Position numbers and translations under genes: made by a program. Positions 1 to 8,957 of a stretch of 64,000 nt of DNA are shown piece by piece; position 1 is the stretch's first letter; each line of letters starts with the position of its first letter. The stretch comes from Mesobacillus boroniphilus (GTDB lineage Bacteria; Bacillota; Bacilli; Bacillales; Cytobacillaceae), in NCBI RefSeq assembly GCF_018424685.1, contig NZ_QTKX01000001.1, positions 1,550,001 through 1,614,000 on the forward strand, read 5' to 3'. The notes under the pieces were generated by a model. It was not told the origin of the DNA. It worked only from the letters and a program-made list of their open reading frames with translations, and made no database searches.

Positions 1-156
1 TGCCAAAGGCCTGATGATGAATAATCCTGCAATTGCCGCGGCAGAACCTGTTAATTTTAATACTAATAAATTAATAGCCACAAAATAAATCCAATTACCG
101 ATGTTTGAAATCCCAATTCCGAGAACCAAAAGTATAGGATTCTTCCAGCCCTTCAA
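1..156 (-). CDS. MFS transporter, N-terminal fragment (runs off window)
   Basis: This is the first 52 codons of a gene that continues beyond the left edge. The start is a TTG at 154-156, preceded by an AGGAGGGG ribosome binding site. The visible protein begins with a short basic stretch and then a membrane segment containing GIGISNIGNWIYFVAIN, followed by a second hydrophobic stretch. That is typical of the first helix of major facilitator superfamily exporters of the 12-14 helix drug/enterobactin type. The substrate cannot be told from this fragment. It is divergent from the FtsH-like gene at 481. Confidence 0.6.
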   Translation of the reverse strand, partial: MKGWKNPILLVLGIGISNIGNWIYFVAINLLVLKLTGSAAAIAGLFIIRPLA

Positions 157-480
157 ACAGACCCCTCCTGAGTGCAGAAAATAAATGTAAAATTATAACT
201 AAACTATTTCTCTTTTCATCCTATCTTTCCCTTCCAAAAGTTTCAAGAAGCCATTTATTTCTTTTTGAAATTTTTACCAATTTAAATAATAGTCACAATT
301 TGTCCACATAAATTTTCCCAACATTAATATAAAAAACTCTTTATTCCCGCATTCGTACCCACATTAAACCTCATGCCTATTAATTTCATTTATTTACCAC
401 TCCGAGTCATACAATTTACCCATTTATAACATTAGTATATTACTTATAATGGTATATAGAATTGATAAGGAGCTGAAACC
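157..480. other. AT-rich intergenic region, divergent promoters
   Basis: About 320 bases separate the divergent MFS fragment and the FtsH-like gene. It is very AT-rich and must hold both promoters. A TATAAT-like hexamer lies in the run around 435-452, but I could not define a convincing -35. No reading frame or RNA structure was recognised. Confidence 0.4.
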
Positions 481-2223
481 ATGAATTCTAATCCGAAGTT
501 TGTTTCTAAGATCCTTCCGCTTTTTGCGGTGTTTATGGTTATAGTTACGATAGCAGCGACATTTGTCGTTCAAAATACTGATGATAAAGTATCTGTCCCA
601 TTCTCTTCCCTTGTCAAGTCAATAGAGGGCCTAAATGGTGATGAAGCAACTCTTATTGAAAAAATGGATGGAACTCTACTACTCAAGACTAAAGAAGCAA
701 CATTAGTTTCCCAAGTTCCACCCGGCAGCGAGATGGTCGACAAATTAGTAGAAAAATATAATATAAAGTATGAATATATGAATAACAGCAGATATGGCGC
801 TTGGATTCTTGGTGGTGTGTTAGTGCTTTTGATGGGCGCAGCCTTCGTGATTCAAAAGAAAACTGGAGGTATAGGTACAGGCAATAGAATGAAAAATAGT
901 TTATCAAAGCCTAACCCTCTGCCTTCCATTACCTTAGAAAATGTAGGTGGATTGCAGGATGAAATGAAAGAGGAAATCATCCAGACTCTATCAATCTTGA
1001 AAAATCCAGACAAGTCGGCAAAGATGGGCATTAAGCCTCCTAAGGGAATTCTTTTGTATGGACCTCCAGGTACAGGTAAAACCTTGCTTGCTCAAGCTAT
1101 TGCGCGAGAATTGAATGCCAACTTTTTCACAGCCAGCGGATCTGCATTTAATGAAATGTTCATCGGTGTAGGTGCATCACGTGTCCGAAGCTTATTCCAA
1201 AGTGCCCGGAAGCAAGGTCCAGCAGTAATTTTCATAGATGAAGTCGACGCTCTTGCAGGTAAGCGTAAACCCCATGGCGGTGAAGAAGGCGAAAAGACAT
1301 TGACAGAGCTACTTGTCCAGCTTGACGGGGGACATCCTAATGATGGTATCCTTTTCATTGCTGCAACAAACAGAAAAGACATGCTGGATGATGCATTCCT
1401 GCGGCCTGGACGTATTGATTTCTCATTCAATGTCCCTCTTCCGGATACGAGAGGTAGAAGGGAAATCATTGATATCCATATTAAAGGGAAAAACCTTGCT
1501 GACAATGTTGTCTCATCATTAGATGATCTGGCTGAAAGCACTTCTGGATTCTCTGGTGCCGAGCTGCATTCATTGTTTGAGACTGCAAGTAGACGGGCTT
1601 TAAGAAATGGACAGGATTTCATTTCAAAGAGTGATATAGATTATTCTCTTGACCGAACTATCCTTGGAAGCACTTCCCGCACTCTTCAGGATGCCGACAC
1701 AAAGCGCAGGGTTGCAATCCACGAGGCAGGCCATGCTCTTGTTTCTGCTGTCACTAAACCCGGGTCAGTTCGCAAAGCAACCATCATACCCCGGGGACAG
1801 GCACTCGGTTATGTAGCTCCAATTCCTAAAGAGCTTCAATTGTCTACACATAGCGACTTGATTGACCGAATTGCCATGATTCTTGCTGGTGGTGTTGCTG
1901 AACGGATGATTCTAGGTGAACACAGTATCGGAGTAAGCGGAGATGTCCAACAAGCTAAACAGATTATTGAACAGATGGTTGACACCGGTTTGCTGCAGGA
2001 AGGTTTCTCACTAACATTCAGCAAAGGCTTGAAAGAAACAAAAATGCAGGAACTTTTTGATGACGCTTTAGAAAAATCCGAAATGATCATAAATGCTCAC
2101 CAGAAACAATTTGAACGACTAGTGGAAGAATTGCTAAAGAAAGAAACGCTGGAAGGTTCGGAAGTGGATGAGATCGTTCAGGATAAAACAGGTTCTTTTG
2201 AGGATCAATATATAATGGCTTAA
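481..2223 (+). CDS. FtsH-like membrane AAA+ zinc metalloprotease
   Basis: A 580-residue membrane-anchored ATP-dependent protease that would unfold and degrade membrane or damaged proteins. Two hydrophobic segments (about residues 11-30 and 105-124) flank a short external domain. The AAA+ domain follows, with Walker A GPPGTGKT at 194-201, Walker B VIFIDEVDAL, and second-region-of-homology arginines in LRPGRID. The protease domain has the zinc motif HEAGH at 414-418 and a later SGD that fits the third ligand. It is shorter than the housekeeping Bacillus FtsH (about 640 residues) and lacks a long acidic tail, so I infer an accessory paralogue rather than the tilS-hpt-linked ftsH. RBS AAGGAG lies before the ATG. 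It is monocistronic and ends in the shared terminator at 2419. Confidence 0.85.
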   Translation: MNSNPKFVSKILPLFAVFMVIVTIAATFVVQNTDDKVSVPFSSLVKSIEGLNGDEATLIEKMDGTLLLKTKEATLVSQVPPGSEMVDKLVEKYNIKYEYMNNSRYGAWILGGVLVLLMGAAFVIQKKTGGIGTGNRMKNSLSKPNPLPSITLENVGGLQDEMKEEIIQTLSILKNPDKSAKMGIKPPKGILLYGPPGTGKTLLAQAIARELNANFFTASGSAFNEMFIGVGASRVRSLFQSARKQGPAVIFIDEVDALAGKRKPHGGEEGEKTLTELLVQLDGGHPNDGILFIAATNRKDMLDDAFLRPGRIDFSFNVPLPDTRGRREIIDIHIKGKNLADNVVSSLDDLAESTSGFSGAELHSLFETASRRALRNGQDFISKSDIDYSLDRTILGSTSRTLQDADTKRRVAIHEAGHALVSAVTKPGSVRKATIIPRGQALGYVAPIPKELQLSTHSDLIDRIAMILAGGVAERMILGEHSIGVSGDVQQAKQIIEQMVDTGLLQEGFSLTFSKGLKETKMQELFDDALEKSEMIINAHQKQFERLVEELLKKETLEGSEVDEIVQDKTGSFEDQYIMA

Positions 2224-2224
2224 T

Positions 2225-2405
2225 AAGAAAAGCGCAAGCGCCTTGGTCAGCCCCGACAAGCGCTGGAGGGCTTGCCAGTGAAGTCGGTCTTTGACTTCAT
2301 TGGCAGGACCGAAGAGTCTCGAGGAGTTAGGAGCCGCAGCTAGACAAGCGACTCGAGGGGCTAGGCGCTGGAGCTAGACATTTCTCGAAGTGAAATTTAT
2401 ACTTC
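2225..2405 (+). repeat. Intergenic structured repeat, copy A
   Basis: Begins with the GCGCAAGCGCC block and ends near GGCGCTGGAGCTAGACA. Ends carry AGCGCC/GGCGCT inverted blocks, and the middle holds an imperfect inverted repeat built on GTGAAGTC/GACTTCA. The same blocks recur at about 22277, 24778, 44396 and, truncated, 50172. It lies between the FtsH-like stop codon and its terminator, so it is transcribed as 3' untranslated RNA. No transposase or credible protein is encoded. I see no named family for it. Confidence 0.8.
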
Positions 2406-2418
2406 CTACACTACAAGA

Positions 2419-2449
2419 AAAAGGCTTTCCGCAGTGGAAAGCCTTTTTT
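2419..2449. terminator. Bidirectional intrinsic terminator
   Basis: Stem AAGGCTTTCC / GGAAAGCCTT with a 5-base loop, flanked by A and T runs. It serves the FtsH-like gene and the convergent rsbR-like gene. Confidence 0.85.
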
Positions 2450-3280
2450 TTATTTTTGCTCCAGAGCCTGGGCAAGGCTTGCTCTAACTTCCGTATCTTT
2501 AAAAGAAAGCCCGAGCTGTACGGCTGTCTGGGCGATTTCAGGCCTTATGCCAGAAAGAGTAGTCTTTACGCCTATTAATTTCAATGCATTAAAAAGCTGG
2601 AATAACTGATGGGCAACCATTGTGTCTATCATCGCCACACCGGATAGATCGACAAACAGATGGTTTATACCGCTTTGACTGCAATGCTTCAGTGTATTTT
2701 CAAGGATCATTTTCGCCCTGGTTGTATCAATATCTCCAATAAGAGGCAGCAACCCTTGATGGTTGCTTAACGAAATGACCGGTGCACTTAATTCGTTAAT
2801 TGTCTCTTGCTGGGCTTTTAATACGTTTTGCGAGTATTTATATGTAGCTTCAACAAAGCGTAAAATGACTTCATCCATTTCTTTAAGGATGACGTCGTAC
2901 CAGACATCTACTTCTTTTCTTGTTATATCTGGGTGTAACTCCGCAAATTTTCGGACATAGTCAAAATACTGATTTCTGACATTTTTAAATTCCCTTATAA
3001 TGTAATGGATGGGCGTATTAATATGTTCAAAATCACTGGCTATTTCGATAATCCACGGTTCAAAATCCTGGAAAAAATCTTTTTCCCCTTTGTTGAATAA
3101 TTCAATAAAATGCAGATGAAATTCATGGTTTTGCTCTTTTAAGACTTTTATAACATCTGGATCATTTGATGCATAAACACCTGCCGCCTTTGTCTTATCG
3201 ATTTTTTCATACCATTCTTCCGTTAAATTTCGGGTGTTTTCTTTCAGATATATATATAAGTTTTGATTTCTGTGCATCAT
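2450..3280 (-). CDS. RsbR-type stressosome co-antagonist (STAS domain)
   Basis: An RsbR paralogue of about 277 residues. The N-terminal 150 residues are helical, consistent with the non-haem globin sensor fold of RsbR proteins. The C-terminal half is a STAS domain with LIGDIDTTRAK and DLSGVAMIDTMVAHQL, which places threonines at both positions that RsbT phosphorylates in RsbRA. In the family it forms a stressosome with RsbS and sequesters RsbT. The longest frame starts at a GTG at 3307, but two consecutive ATGs (3280, 3277) follow a GGGGGA site and are preferred. It stands alone here. The rsbS-rsbT pair is 15 kb away. Confidence 0.85.
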   Translation of the reverse strand: MMHRNQNLYIYLKENTRNLTEEWYEKIDKTKAAGVYASNDPDVIKVLKEQNHEFHLHFIELFNKGEKDFFQDFEPWIIEIASDFEHINTPIHYIIREFKNVRNQYFDYVRKFAELHPDITRKEVDVWYDVILKEMDEVILRFVEATYKYSQNVLKAQQETINELSAPVISLSNHQGLLPLIGDIDTTRAKMILENTLKHCSQSGINHLFVDLSGVAMIDTMVAHQLFQLFNALKLIGVKTTLSGIRPEIAQTAVQLGLSFKDTEVRASLAQALEQK

Positions 3281-3416
3281 GCTTCCCCCAGTCTGGAAAT
3301 GCACCACAGTGAACTATACTTAAGAACAAAGTAGTATTTTATTGAATTATATCAAATATCTCCCCTTTTAAAAATAAAAACGAGGTTGTGCCATGGACTT
3401 TGATCCTATCTGTCTT

Positions 3417-3692
3417 TTAAACTAGTTTATGCTTTTCCTTTAATTCAGTGGGAGCCATTTTTATAATTTGCTGAAAAATGATAAGCAGCACACCTACATC
3501 ATCTACGACCCCAATCAGGGTTAAGAAGTCGGGGATGATATCGAACGGCAACAGAAAATAGCCGATGATCAAACCAACTGAAATTACTTTTTGCTTTACT
3601 GGAACCATATTAGAAGTAAAGAACTCTATTAAAAAAGGTACAAACCTTTTCACTTTAAATACAAGCCTCATTCTTTTGAAAAACTTTTTCAT
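3417..3692 (-). CDS. YkvA/DUF1232 family small membrane protein
   Basis: A 91-residue basic protein with one or two hydrophobic stretches and the DUF1232 signature LLPFDIIPDFLTLIGVVDDVG. AAGGAGGG lies just before the ATG. The family is widespread in bacteria and usually described as of unknown function. Upstream and downstream genes have their own signals, so it appears monocistronic. Confidence 0.8.
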   Translation of the reverse strand: MKKFFKRMRLVFKVKRFVPFLIEFFTSNMVPVKQKVISVGLIIGYFLLPFDIIPDFLTLIGVVDDVGVLLIIFQQIIKMAPTELKEKHKLV

Positions 3693-3818
3693 AAGAAACC
3701 CTCCTTCATACTAGTATTACCCTCATTCACCTCTTATAGACTTTCAAACATTATAAGCAAGAGACATGGACACTTTATCTATATACGGTGGAAATGGAGA
3801 TATGTTTCAATTAGACAT

Positions 3819-3843
3819 CAAAAAACAGCCAAAATCTTGGCTG
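3819..3843 (-). terminator. Terminator of the MerR/TipAS gene
   Basis: CAGCCAA / TTGGCTG stem, followed on the minus strand by a T run. Confidence 0.8.
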
Positions 3844-3865
3844 CTTTCCTAGCTGGATAAATGAT

Positions 3866-4627
3866 TTACTTTTCTTGCTGATCACAATAGTAATGTATTG
3901 CTTCTTTAAAGAAAGCTGCTAGTCCTTGTTGGTATTTATCTATATTTTTTGTGAACCTTGGGTCATCGACATATAAATCCCCCAGACCGCGAAAAATGTC
4001 CAATCTGCAATCATAATAATGGTCAGTGATAAACTGGCGCCAATCCGAGACTGCCCGCTGTACTCCTGGATCTTCTGGACCATGGTCCATTCCGGCAATG
4101 ATCCGCTTATAAATTTCATCTGTCTTACCCTGGATGTTCCCCCAATCTTCAGATGAATACCCAGCTGTCTTCTTCTCTACGTTTTCAACAGTCTCCTTAC
4201 CGTACCTTTCTTTCGCTTCCTCACTATATTTCTTCTGGTGTTCTTCAATTTCCTTCATATCAAAACCTTTGAACATATCTTTATTTGCCATTTGGTAACC
4301 TCCTTCTATCGAATCAATTGTCATTTCCACTGTTCGGATCATCCCTTCTAGCCGCTTTTTTTTTGCTAAAAGCAATTCTTTATGCTTTTTTAAATTTTCT
4401 CTGCGGTTGAACTCTGGCCGTTCAATAATATCCTTGATTTCATGAAGGGAGAAATCCATTTCTTTGAAAACTAAAATTTGCTGAAGGCGCTCAAGATTCT
4501 CTTTTGAATAAAGTCGGTAGCCCACAGATGACACTGCCTCTGGTTTGAGTAATCCAATACGATCATAATGATGCAGCGTACGCACACTCACTCCGGTCAT
4601 TTCCGCAACTTCTTTTACTTTGTACAT
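3866..4627 (-). CDS. MerR-family regulator with TipAS drug-recognition domain
   Basis: A 253-residue activator. Residues 1-70 form a MerR winged helix (VAEMTGVSVRTLHHYDRIGLL), then a long coiled-coil dimerisation helix rich in Lys/Glu, then a TipAS-like helical domain that ends near YYCDQQEK. This is the architecture of TipAL, Mta and SkgA, which respond to thiopeptides or other drugs and activate efflux genes. The start is the ATG at 4627 with GGAGGTGAT upstream. An N-terminal extension to 4696 would run through the promoter and is rejected. A MerR-type promoter overlaps its own upstream region, so autoregulation is likely. The target efflux gene is not adjacent. Confidence 0.85.
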   Translation of the reverse strand: MYKVKEVAEMTGVSVRTLHHYDRIGLLKPEAVSSVGYRLYSKENLERLQQILVFKEMDFSLHEIKDIIERPEFNRRENLKKHKELLLAKKKRLEGMIRTVEMTIDSIEGGYQMANKDMFKGFDMKEIEEHQKKYSEEAKERYGKETVENVEKKTAGYSSEDWGNIQGKTDEIYKRIIAGMDHGPEDPGVQRAVSDWRQFITDHYYDCRLDIFRGLGDLYVDDPRFTKNIDKYQQGLAAFFKEAIHYYCDQQEK

Positions 4628-4650
4628 ATCTCGATCACCTCCACATTTAA

Positions 4651-4681
4651 ATCGTAAACTATGACGCAACGTCAGGGTCAA
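4651..4681 (-). promoter_or_regulatory. MerR-type operator/promoter with 19-bp spacer
   Basis: On the minus strand, -35 TTGACC (4676-4681) and -10 TACGAT (4651-4656) are separated by 19 bases, the overlong spacer typical of MerR targets. The spacer holds the perfect dyad TGACG-TTG-CGTCA. It sits 24 bases upstream of the regulator's ATG, which fits autoregulation. Confidence 0.8.
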
Positions 4682-4750
4682 TATATTTTTGTTCAATCCA
4701 TATTCTGAAAATTCATGTATAATAGAGAAAACTTTTAAGGAGATATGGAA

Positions 4751-5395
4751 ATGTTCACTTTTATTAAAAATTTTGTCCCCGGTTACAAGAAGCAGCCTGT
4801 TTCATTCCAGCACATCAAACAGAATAAACAAGCAAGCTCCCTCGCAGTCATGCTCCCTGGAAGAGGATATACTGTACAGGGTCCGTTATTTCATTATTCA
4901 ACAGGAGTCTTTTTAAATAAAGGGTTTGATGTCCTTCATGTTAACTATGATTATAATACTGTTCAATCGGAATCTATGACCTTAGAGGAAGAAATTAAGC
5001 AAATCACAGAAGATGTTAATGCGGTACTTGATTATATCCTGAAAAACCAACCATACGAAAATTATACTTTAATCGGAAAATCGCTGGGGACCATCGCCCT
5101 GTCTTCAATAATTGATCAAAAGGCTTTCATGGACGCTAAGGTTATCTGGCTTACCCCGCTCCTGCAGCTGGATTACGTTTTGGATAAGATGATTTCCTCA
5201 ACACAAAAGGGTTTATGCATCATCGGCGATGAAGACCCATGTTTTGTTCCTGAAAGATATGAGAAACTTAACATAAAGGAAAATATGCAGACGCTTTTAA
5301 TTCCTGGTACAGAACACAGTCTTAACTACGTCGAGCGCCCAATAGATTCAATTGATGTACTGAAAAAGGTGATAGCAAAAATTAGCAGCTTTTAA
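4751..5395 (+). CDS. Alpha/beta hydrolase
   Basis: A protein of about 214 residues with an alpha/beta hydrolase pattern: an oxyanion-hole region near MLPGRGYTVQGP, the nucleophile elbow GKSLGT, an acidic residue in IIGDEDPCF and a late histidine in GTEHSLNY. The substrate is unknown. Two in-frame ATGs lie after AAGGAG: 4745 is only two or three bases from it, while 4751 has normal spacing and is chosen. It lies 12 bases before the next gene, so the two probably form an operon. Confidence 0.75.
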   Translation: MFTFIKNFVPGYKKQPVSFQHIKQNKQASSLAVMLPGRGYTVQGPLFHYSTGVFLNKGFDVLHVNYDYNTVQSESMTLEEEIKQITEDVNAVLDYILKNQPYENYTLIGKSLGTIALSSIIDQKAFMDAKVIWLTPLLQLDYVLDKMISSTQKGLCIIGDEDPCFVPERYEKLNIKENMQTLLIPGTEHSLNYVERPIDSIDVLKKVIAKISSF

Positions 5396-5407
5396 CGGAA
5401 TGGGGGA

Positions 5408-6142
5408 ATGAGCATGGCCATGCTGGAACAATACATCAGGAGAATTGCTGATCTCCCTTTAAAAGAAAGTTATTCCCGAGCCGACCTATTAACTTCAGAT
5501 TTTCTGCTGGCGAAGGAAGGAACTATTGAAATTTACTATTGCACTCATAACGAATATATCAACAAAAAGGCCAAGGTGTTTATTGTAGGTATTACACCCG
5601 GTTTTCAACAAATGAATAAATCCTTTGCTGTTGCCCGAAGAGGTTTAGAGGAAAACCTTTCAATTGAGGAAGTATTTTATATTTGTAAGCGCGAGGCAAG
5701 GTTTTTTGGAGTGCTTCGGAGAAACATCACCCAAATGCTCGATGATTTAGATTTGAATAAAATGTTGGATTTGCAAAGCTGTGAGGAGCTTTTTAACGAT
5801 AAAGATTTCCTGCTCCATACTACTTCTCTCATACCGTATGCTGTCTTTCTCAATGGAAATAACTACACTGGACACAGCCCGAAAATCATGAAGAATAAAT
5901 TACTGACTCGTTTTCTGGCAGAATACTTTGAGCCACAGGCATCAGCACTTCGGGATGCGTTGATCATCCCGCTTGGTAAAGGAGTCGAGGAAATCATATA
6001 CGAATATACTCGTGGAGGCCTATTCAAAAAAGAGAACGTTTTATTCGGGTTCCCACACCCTTCAGGCGCGAATGGCCATCGCTTTCTCCAATTTAATAGC
6101 CATAAGGAAAAAATGAAGAAAACCATTAAAGATTTTTTCTAA
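5408..6142 (+). CDS. Uracil-DNA-glycosylase-fold protein, function unknown
   Basis: A 244-residue protein. VFIVGITPGFQQM near residue 57 has the position and shape of the first motif of the uracil-DNA glycosylase superfamily (GxDPG-like). GFPHPSGANGHR near the C-terminus matches the second, HPSP/HPSG-type motif. The usual catalytic aspartate of motif 1 is replaced (GITPG), so glycosylase activity is doubtful. The superfamily assignment is inference from the motifs. The ATG at 5414 or 5423 could also serve, since GGGGGAATG precedes 5408. It is likely co-transcribed with the hydrolase before it. Confidence 0.55.
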   Translation: MSMAMLEQYIRRIADLPLKESYSRADLLTSDFLLAKEGTIEIYYCTHNEYINKKAKVFIVGITPGFQQMNKSFAVARRGLEENLSIEEVFYICKREARFFGVLRRNITQMLDDLDLNKMLDLQSCEELFNDKDFLLHTTSLIPYAVFLNGNNYTGHSPKIMKNKLLTRFLAEYFEPQASALRDALIIPLGKGVEEIIYEYTRGGLFKKENVLFGFPHPSGANGHRFLQFNSHKEKMKKTIKDFF

Positions 6143-6259
6143 AAAGAGTTAAAAGACCAATGATCTTGGTCTTCTAAACTTACACAAATGGAATTTCTTC
6201 CTGATACGCCTAACATTCCATTATCATTAGAAGTTCCTGACTGTACAATCAGGATGTCT

Positions 6260-8545
6260 CTAGATAATGGCATAGCTTCTCCATACATCGGGCAGCAGCG
6301 ACTGATATTTTTGCTGTAAGTACCGATCATCTATCAACAAAATCGTGCCTGTATCTTTTTCTGACCGTATAAGTCTGCCGCCCGCCTGCAGCACTTTATT
6401 CATGCCTGGATAAACATAGGCGTAATCATATCCATTTTTCCCTGTAGAGGAGAAATGCTGCTTGATCAAATCCCGCTCAAAGCCTATCTGAGGCAGACCA
6501 ACACCCACTACTAACACTCCATTCAGTCGGTCACCCTTTAAATCCACCCCTTCTGAGAAAATTCCTCCCAGTACAGCGAAACCCACAAGGGAACCGGATC
6601 GGTCTGGTTTGAAGGATTCAAGAAACGCTTCACGTTCGGCATCTGCCATTCCTGTACCCTGTACAATTGTAGGTATGCCGTGATTGCCAAGATTCCATTC
6701 TTCCAACACCGAATTAAGATAAAGATAGGAGGGAAAGAAGATTAAATAGTTGCCAGGCTTGTTATGAATCGTTTCAGATAGTGTTTTAACTATTGGCTTA
6801 ATAGACTTTTCCCGGTCTTTAAATCTTGTCGATAAAGACTGAATCAGTACATGAGACTGTTCACTTGAAAATGGAGAAGGAATACGTACTACATAATCTT
6901 CTTCGTCTCCGCCTAACATATCTAGGTAATACCCAATTGGACTCAAAGTAGCGGAAAAGTAGACACGAGATTTAAAATTTTTACTAGCTTGTTTGAGTAA
7001 ATAAGAGGGATCAAGGCAAAATTGTTTTAATTTGACCTCATTCCTTTGAACCTCTGCATATAAAATAAACCGTTCATCAAATAGCTTGCTGATTCTTTGC
7101 CAATTCTGCGCCGCGAAATAGGATTCAAGCAACAACTCAGAATCCCCTGGACTCTCTCTTAGCAGTTCTTTTTCAGCATGGTTAATAAATTCCAAGACTA
7201 ACTGATTGAATTCCTCAAGTGGTTCCTTGAACTCAATCGTTTTAGACGGTTCAGCTTGCTTCCTCAGTTTAATAAAGAAGTCATTTAGCTGCCTGCAAAT
7301 TCCATGAATATCCTCGTTTCTTCCTTTAAACTCTCTTTTAAGCTGCAAGAATGATGCCTTTTCCAAAGTGGATGAAAACATATCCCTGCCTCTGTCAACC
7401 AGGTTGTGGGCTTCGTCAACGAGAAGGACCGTTTCCTTTTTACGATCGTCAAATAAACGCTTTAAAGAAACTTTTGGGTCAAAAATATAATTATAGTCAC
7501 AAATGACTGTGTCAGCCGCATAAGCAAGGTCCAGTGAGAATTCAAATGGGCAAATTCTGTGTTTGAGAGCGTATTTTTCTATACAAAGCCTGTCTAAAGA
7601 GTTTTCATTATGCAAAATATCGAGTACTGCTTCGTTTATTCTGTCATAATAGCCGTCCGCAAACTCACAATGGTCCTTGTTGCAAATCCCTTGTTCTGTA
7701 AAACAAACTTTGTCCTTTGCCGTTATGGTCACTACATTCATATGAAGGCCATTTGCAAACAGTTGACTGAAAGCTTCCTCCGCTGTTTGTCTGGTCGTTG
7801 TCTTGGCAGTCAAGTAAAAAAGCTTTTGCAGATGGTTTTCGCCAATTGCTTTCACAGACGGAAAAATTGTAGAAATGGTCTTCCCAATACCAGTTGGTGC
7901 ACTCGCGAAAATAGTCTTATTTTCCTGAATTGTTTTATATACTGAACCAGCAAGCTGCCGTTGCCCTTTACGGTATTGGGCAAAAGGGAATACCAACTCT
8001 TTTATACTCTGGTTCCTTTTCATTTCATGCACTACACGCAATTTTGCATAAGGAGCAAATACAGAAACCATGTTCAATATGGCTTCCTTAAGCTCTTCAT
8101 ATGTCCGAGTTCTGCTGAATCTTTTCATTTCACCGGAAGCCTTCTCCACATAAGTAAGCTGGATATCGATACAATCAAGTTCATGGTCCTGCATGTACAT
8201 ATAGCCATAGCATTCAGCCTGCGCCCAGTGTGCAGGATTACTGTCCTCATTGATCATGTCAAGATTTAAAGAGGTTGACTTAATTTCGTCTATGGTAGTG
8301 CGTCCATCACTTACAAGAAGCCCATCACAACGTCCTTCAATCATAAAATAAAGACCTTCATACTCTATTTCAGTCTTCAAAAAAACTTCACTTTGATCGT
8401 GTTCGTTGTATGTCTTCTGGACTTCCCGATGGATTCGAGAGCCTTCGGTAAAAGATGAAGCTGAGCTGAACCCAGAGACGATACTCCCACTTTTATGTAC
8501 ATACTCAGCCAAAGTTCTCACTGGTATCTTAATTACATTCTTCAT
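6260..8545 (-). CDS. DinG/XPD-like helicase with N-terminal PD-(D/E)XK nuclease domain
   Basis: A protein of about 761 residues combining two activities. Residues from about 60 to 190 hold a Cas4/RecB-type nuclease pattern: EGRCDGLL, TIDEIKST and QAECYGYMYM (Q-xxx-Y). The helicase follows, with SAPTGIGKT (Walker A), four cysteines spaced as in an XPD-type iron-sulphur domain (CFTEQGIC, CEFADG, CPFEFS), VDEAH and the late motif QAGGRLIRS. Family members unwind DNA 5'-3' in repair. The start is the ATG at 8545 with AGGTGA close upstream. The longer frame to 8584 has no RBS. Monocistronic. Confidence 0.85.
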   Translation of the reverse strand: MKNVIKIPVRTLAEYVHKSGSIVSGFSSASSFTEGSRIHREVQKTYNEHDQSEVFLKTEIEYEGLYFMIEGRCDGLLVSDGRTTIDEIKSTSLNLDMINEDSNPAHWAQAECYGYMYMQDHELDCIDIQLTYVEKASGEMKRFSRTRTYEELKEAILNMVSVFAPYAKLRVVHEMKRNQSIKELVFPFAQYRKGQRQLAGSVYKTIQENKTIFASAPTGIGKTISTIFPSVKAIGENHLQKLFYLTAKTTTRQTAEEAFSQLFANGLHMNVVTITAKDKVCFTEQGICNKDHCEFADGYYDRINEAVLDILHNENSLDRLCIEKYALKHRICPFEFSLDLAYAADTVICDYNYIFDPKVSLKRLFDDRKKETVLLVDEAHNLVDRGRDMFSSTLEKASFLQLKREFKGRNEDIHGICRQLNDFFIKLRKQAEPSKTIEFKEPLEEFNQLVLEFINHAEKELLRESPGDSELLLESYFAAQNWQRISKLFDERFILYAEVQRNEVKLKQFCLDPSYLLKQASKNFKSRVYFSATLSPIGYYLDMLGGDEEDYVVRIPSPFSSEQSHVLIQSLSTRFKDREKSIKPIVKTLSETIHNKPGNYLIFFPSYLYLNSVLEEWNLGNHGIPTIVQGTGMADAEREAFLESFKPDRSGSLVGFAVLGGIFSEGVDLKGDRLNGVLVVGVGLPQIGFERDLIKQHFSSTGKNGYDYAYVYPGMNKVLQAGGRLIRSEKDTGTILLIDDRYLQQKYQSLLPDVWRSYAII

Positions 8546-8618
8546 CCACTCACCTGGCCCAAAATAATAAATTCTTATATTCAATTATAGTACATACGTT
8601 CTATAACAATCAACGAAA

Positions 8619-8653
8619 TAAAAAATCCATCCCAGTGAATCCTGGAATGGATT
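8619..8653 (-). terminator. Terminator of the 42-residue gene
   Basis: AATCCATTCCAG / CTGGGATGGATT stem with one G-T pair, then a minus-strand T run. Confidence 0.8.
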
Positions 8654-8660
8654 AATATTT

Positions 8661-8789
8661 TTACCAGTGGCGTGTATTATCAAGCAAACGATCAATTTCA
8701 ATTGGGTTCAGTGTATAACTCAAATCATTTTCAGCAATATCTGTTGTCTCTTCCAACAGCTCGTCAATATCCATGCTAAATGTTCCCAT
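8661..8789 (-). CDS. Small acidic protein, 42 residues, unknown
   Basis: ATG at 8789 follows GGAGGTTCGGT. The product (MGTFSMDIDELLEETTDI... ending DNTRHW) is acidic and helical, with no membrane segment. A strong RBS and a good terminator support a real gene. No family was recognised. Confidence 0.6.
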   Translation of the reverse strand: MGTFSMDIDELLEETTDIAENDLSYTLNPIEIDRLLDNTRHW

Positions 8790-8919
8790 ACCGAACCTCC
8801 TCATTTATTTCAGCTGGACAGTGTATGTCTGGCTTCGTGAAAATAGTTCGTTTATTATATGAGGGCTCTGGGGGTAATTTAACGTGATGAAAATTTTCCC
8901 AACTTTTTCGGGTAAAAAA

Positions 8920-8946
8920 ACAAAAAGGCCTTAGCATGGCCTTTTT
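8920..8946 (-). terminator. Terminator of the RNPP regulator-peptide operon
   Basis: AAAAAGGCC / GGCCTTTTT stem, 12 bases beyond the peptide gene's stop codon, with flanking T run. Confidence 0.85.
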
Positions 8947-8957
8947 GCTTCATTTTT

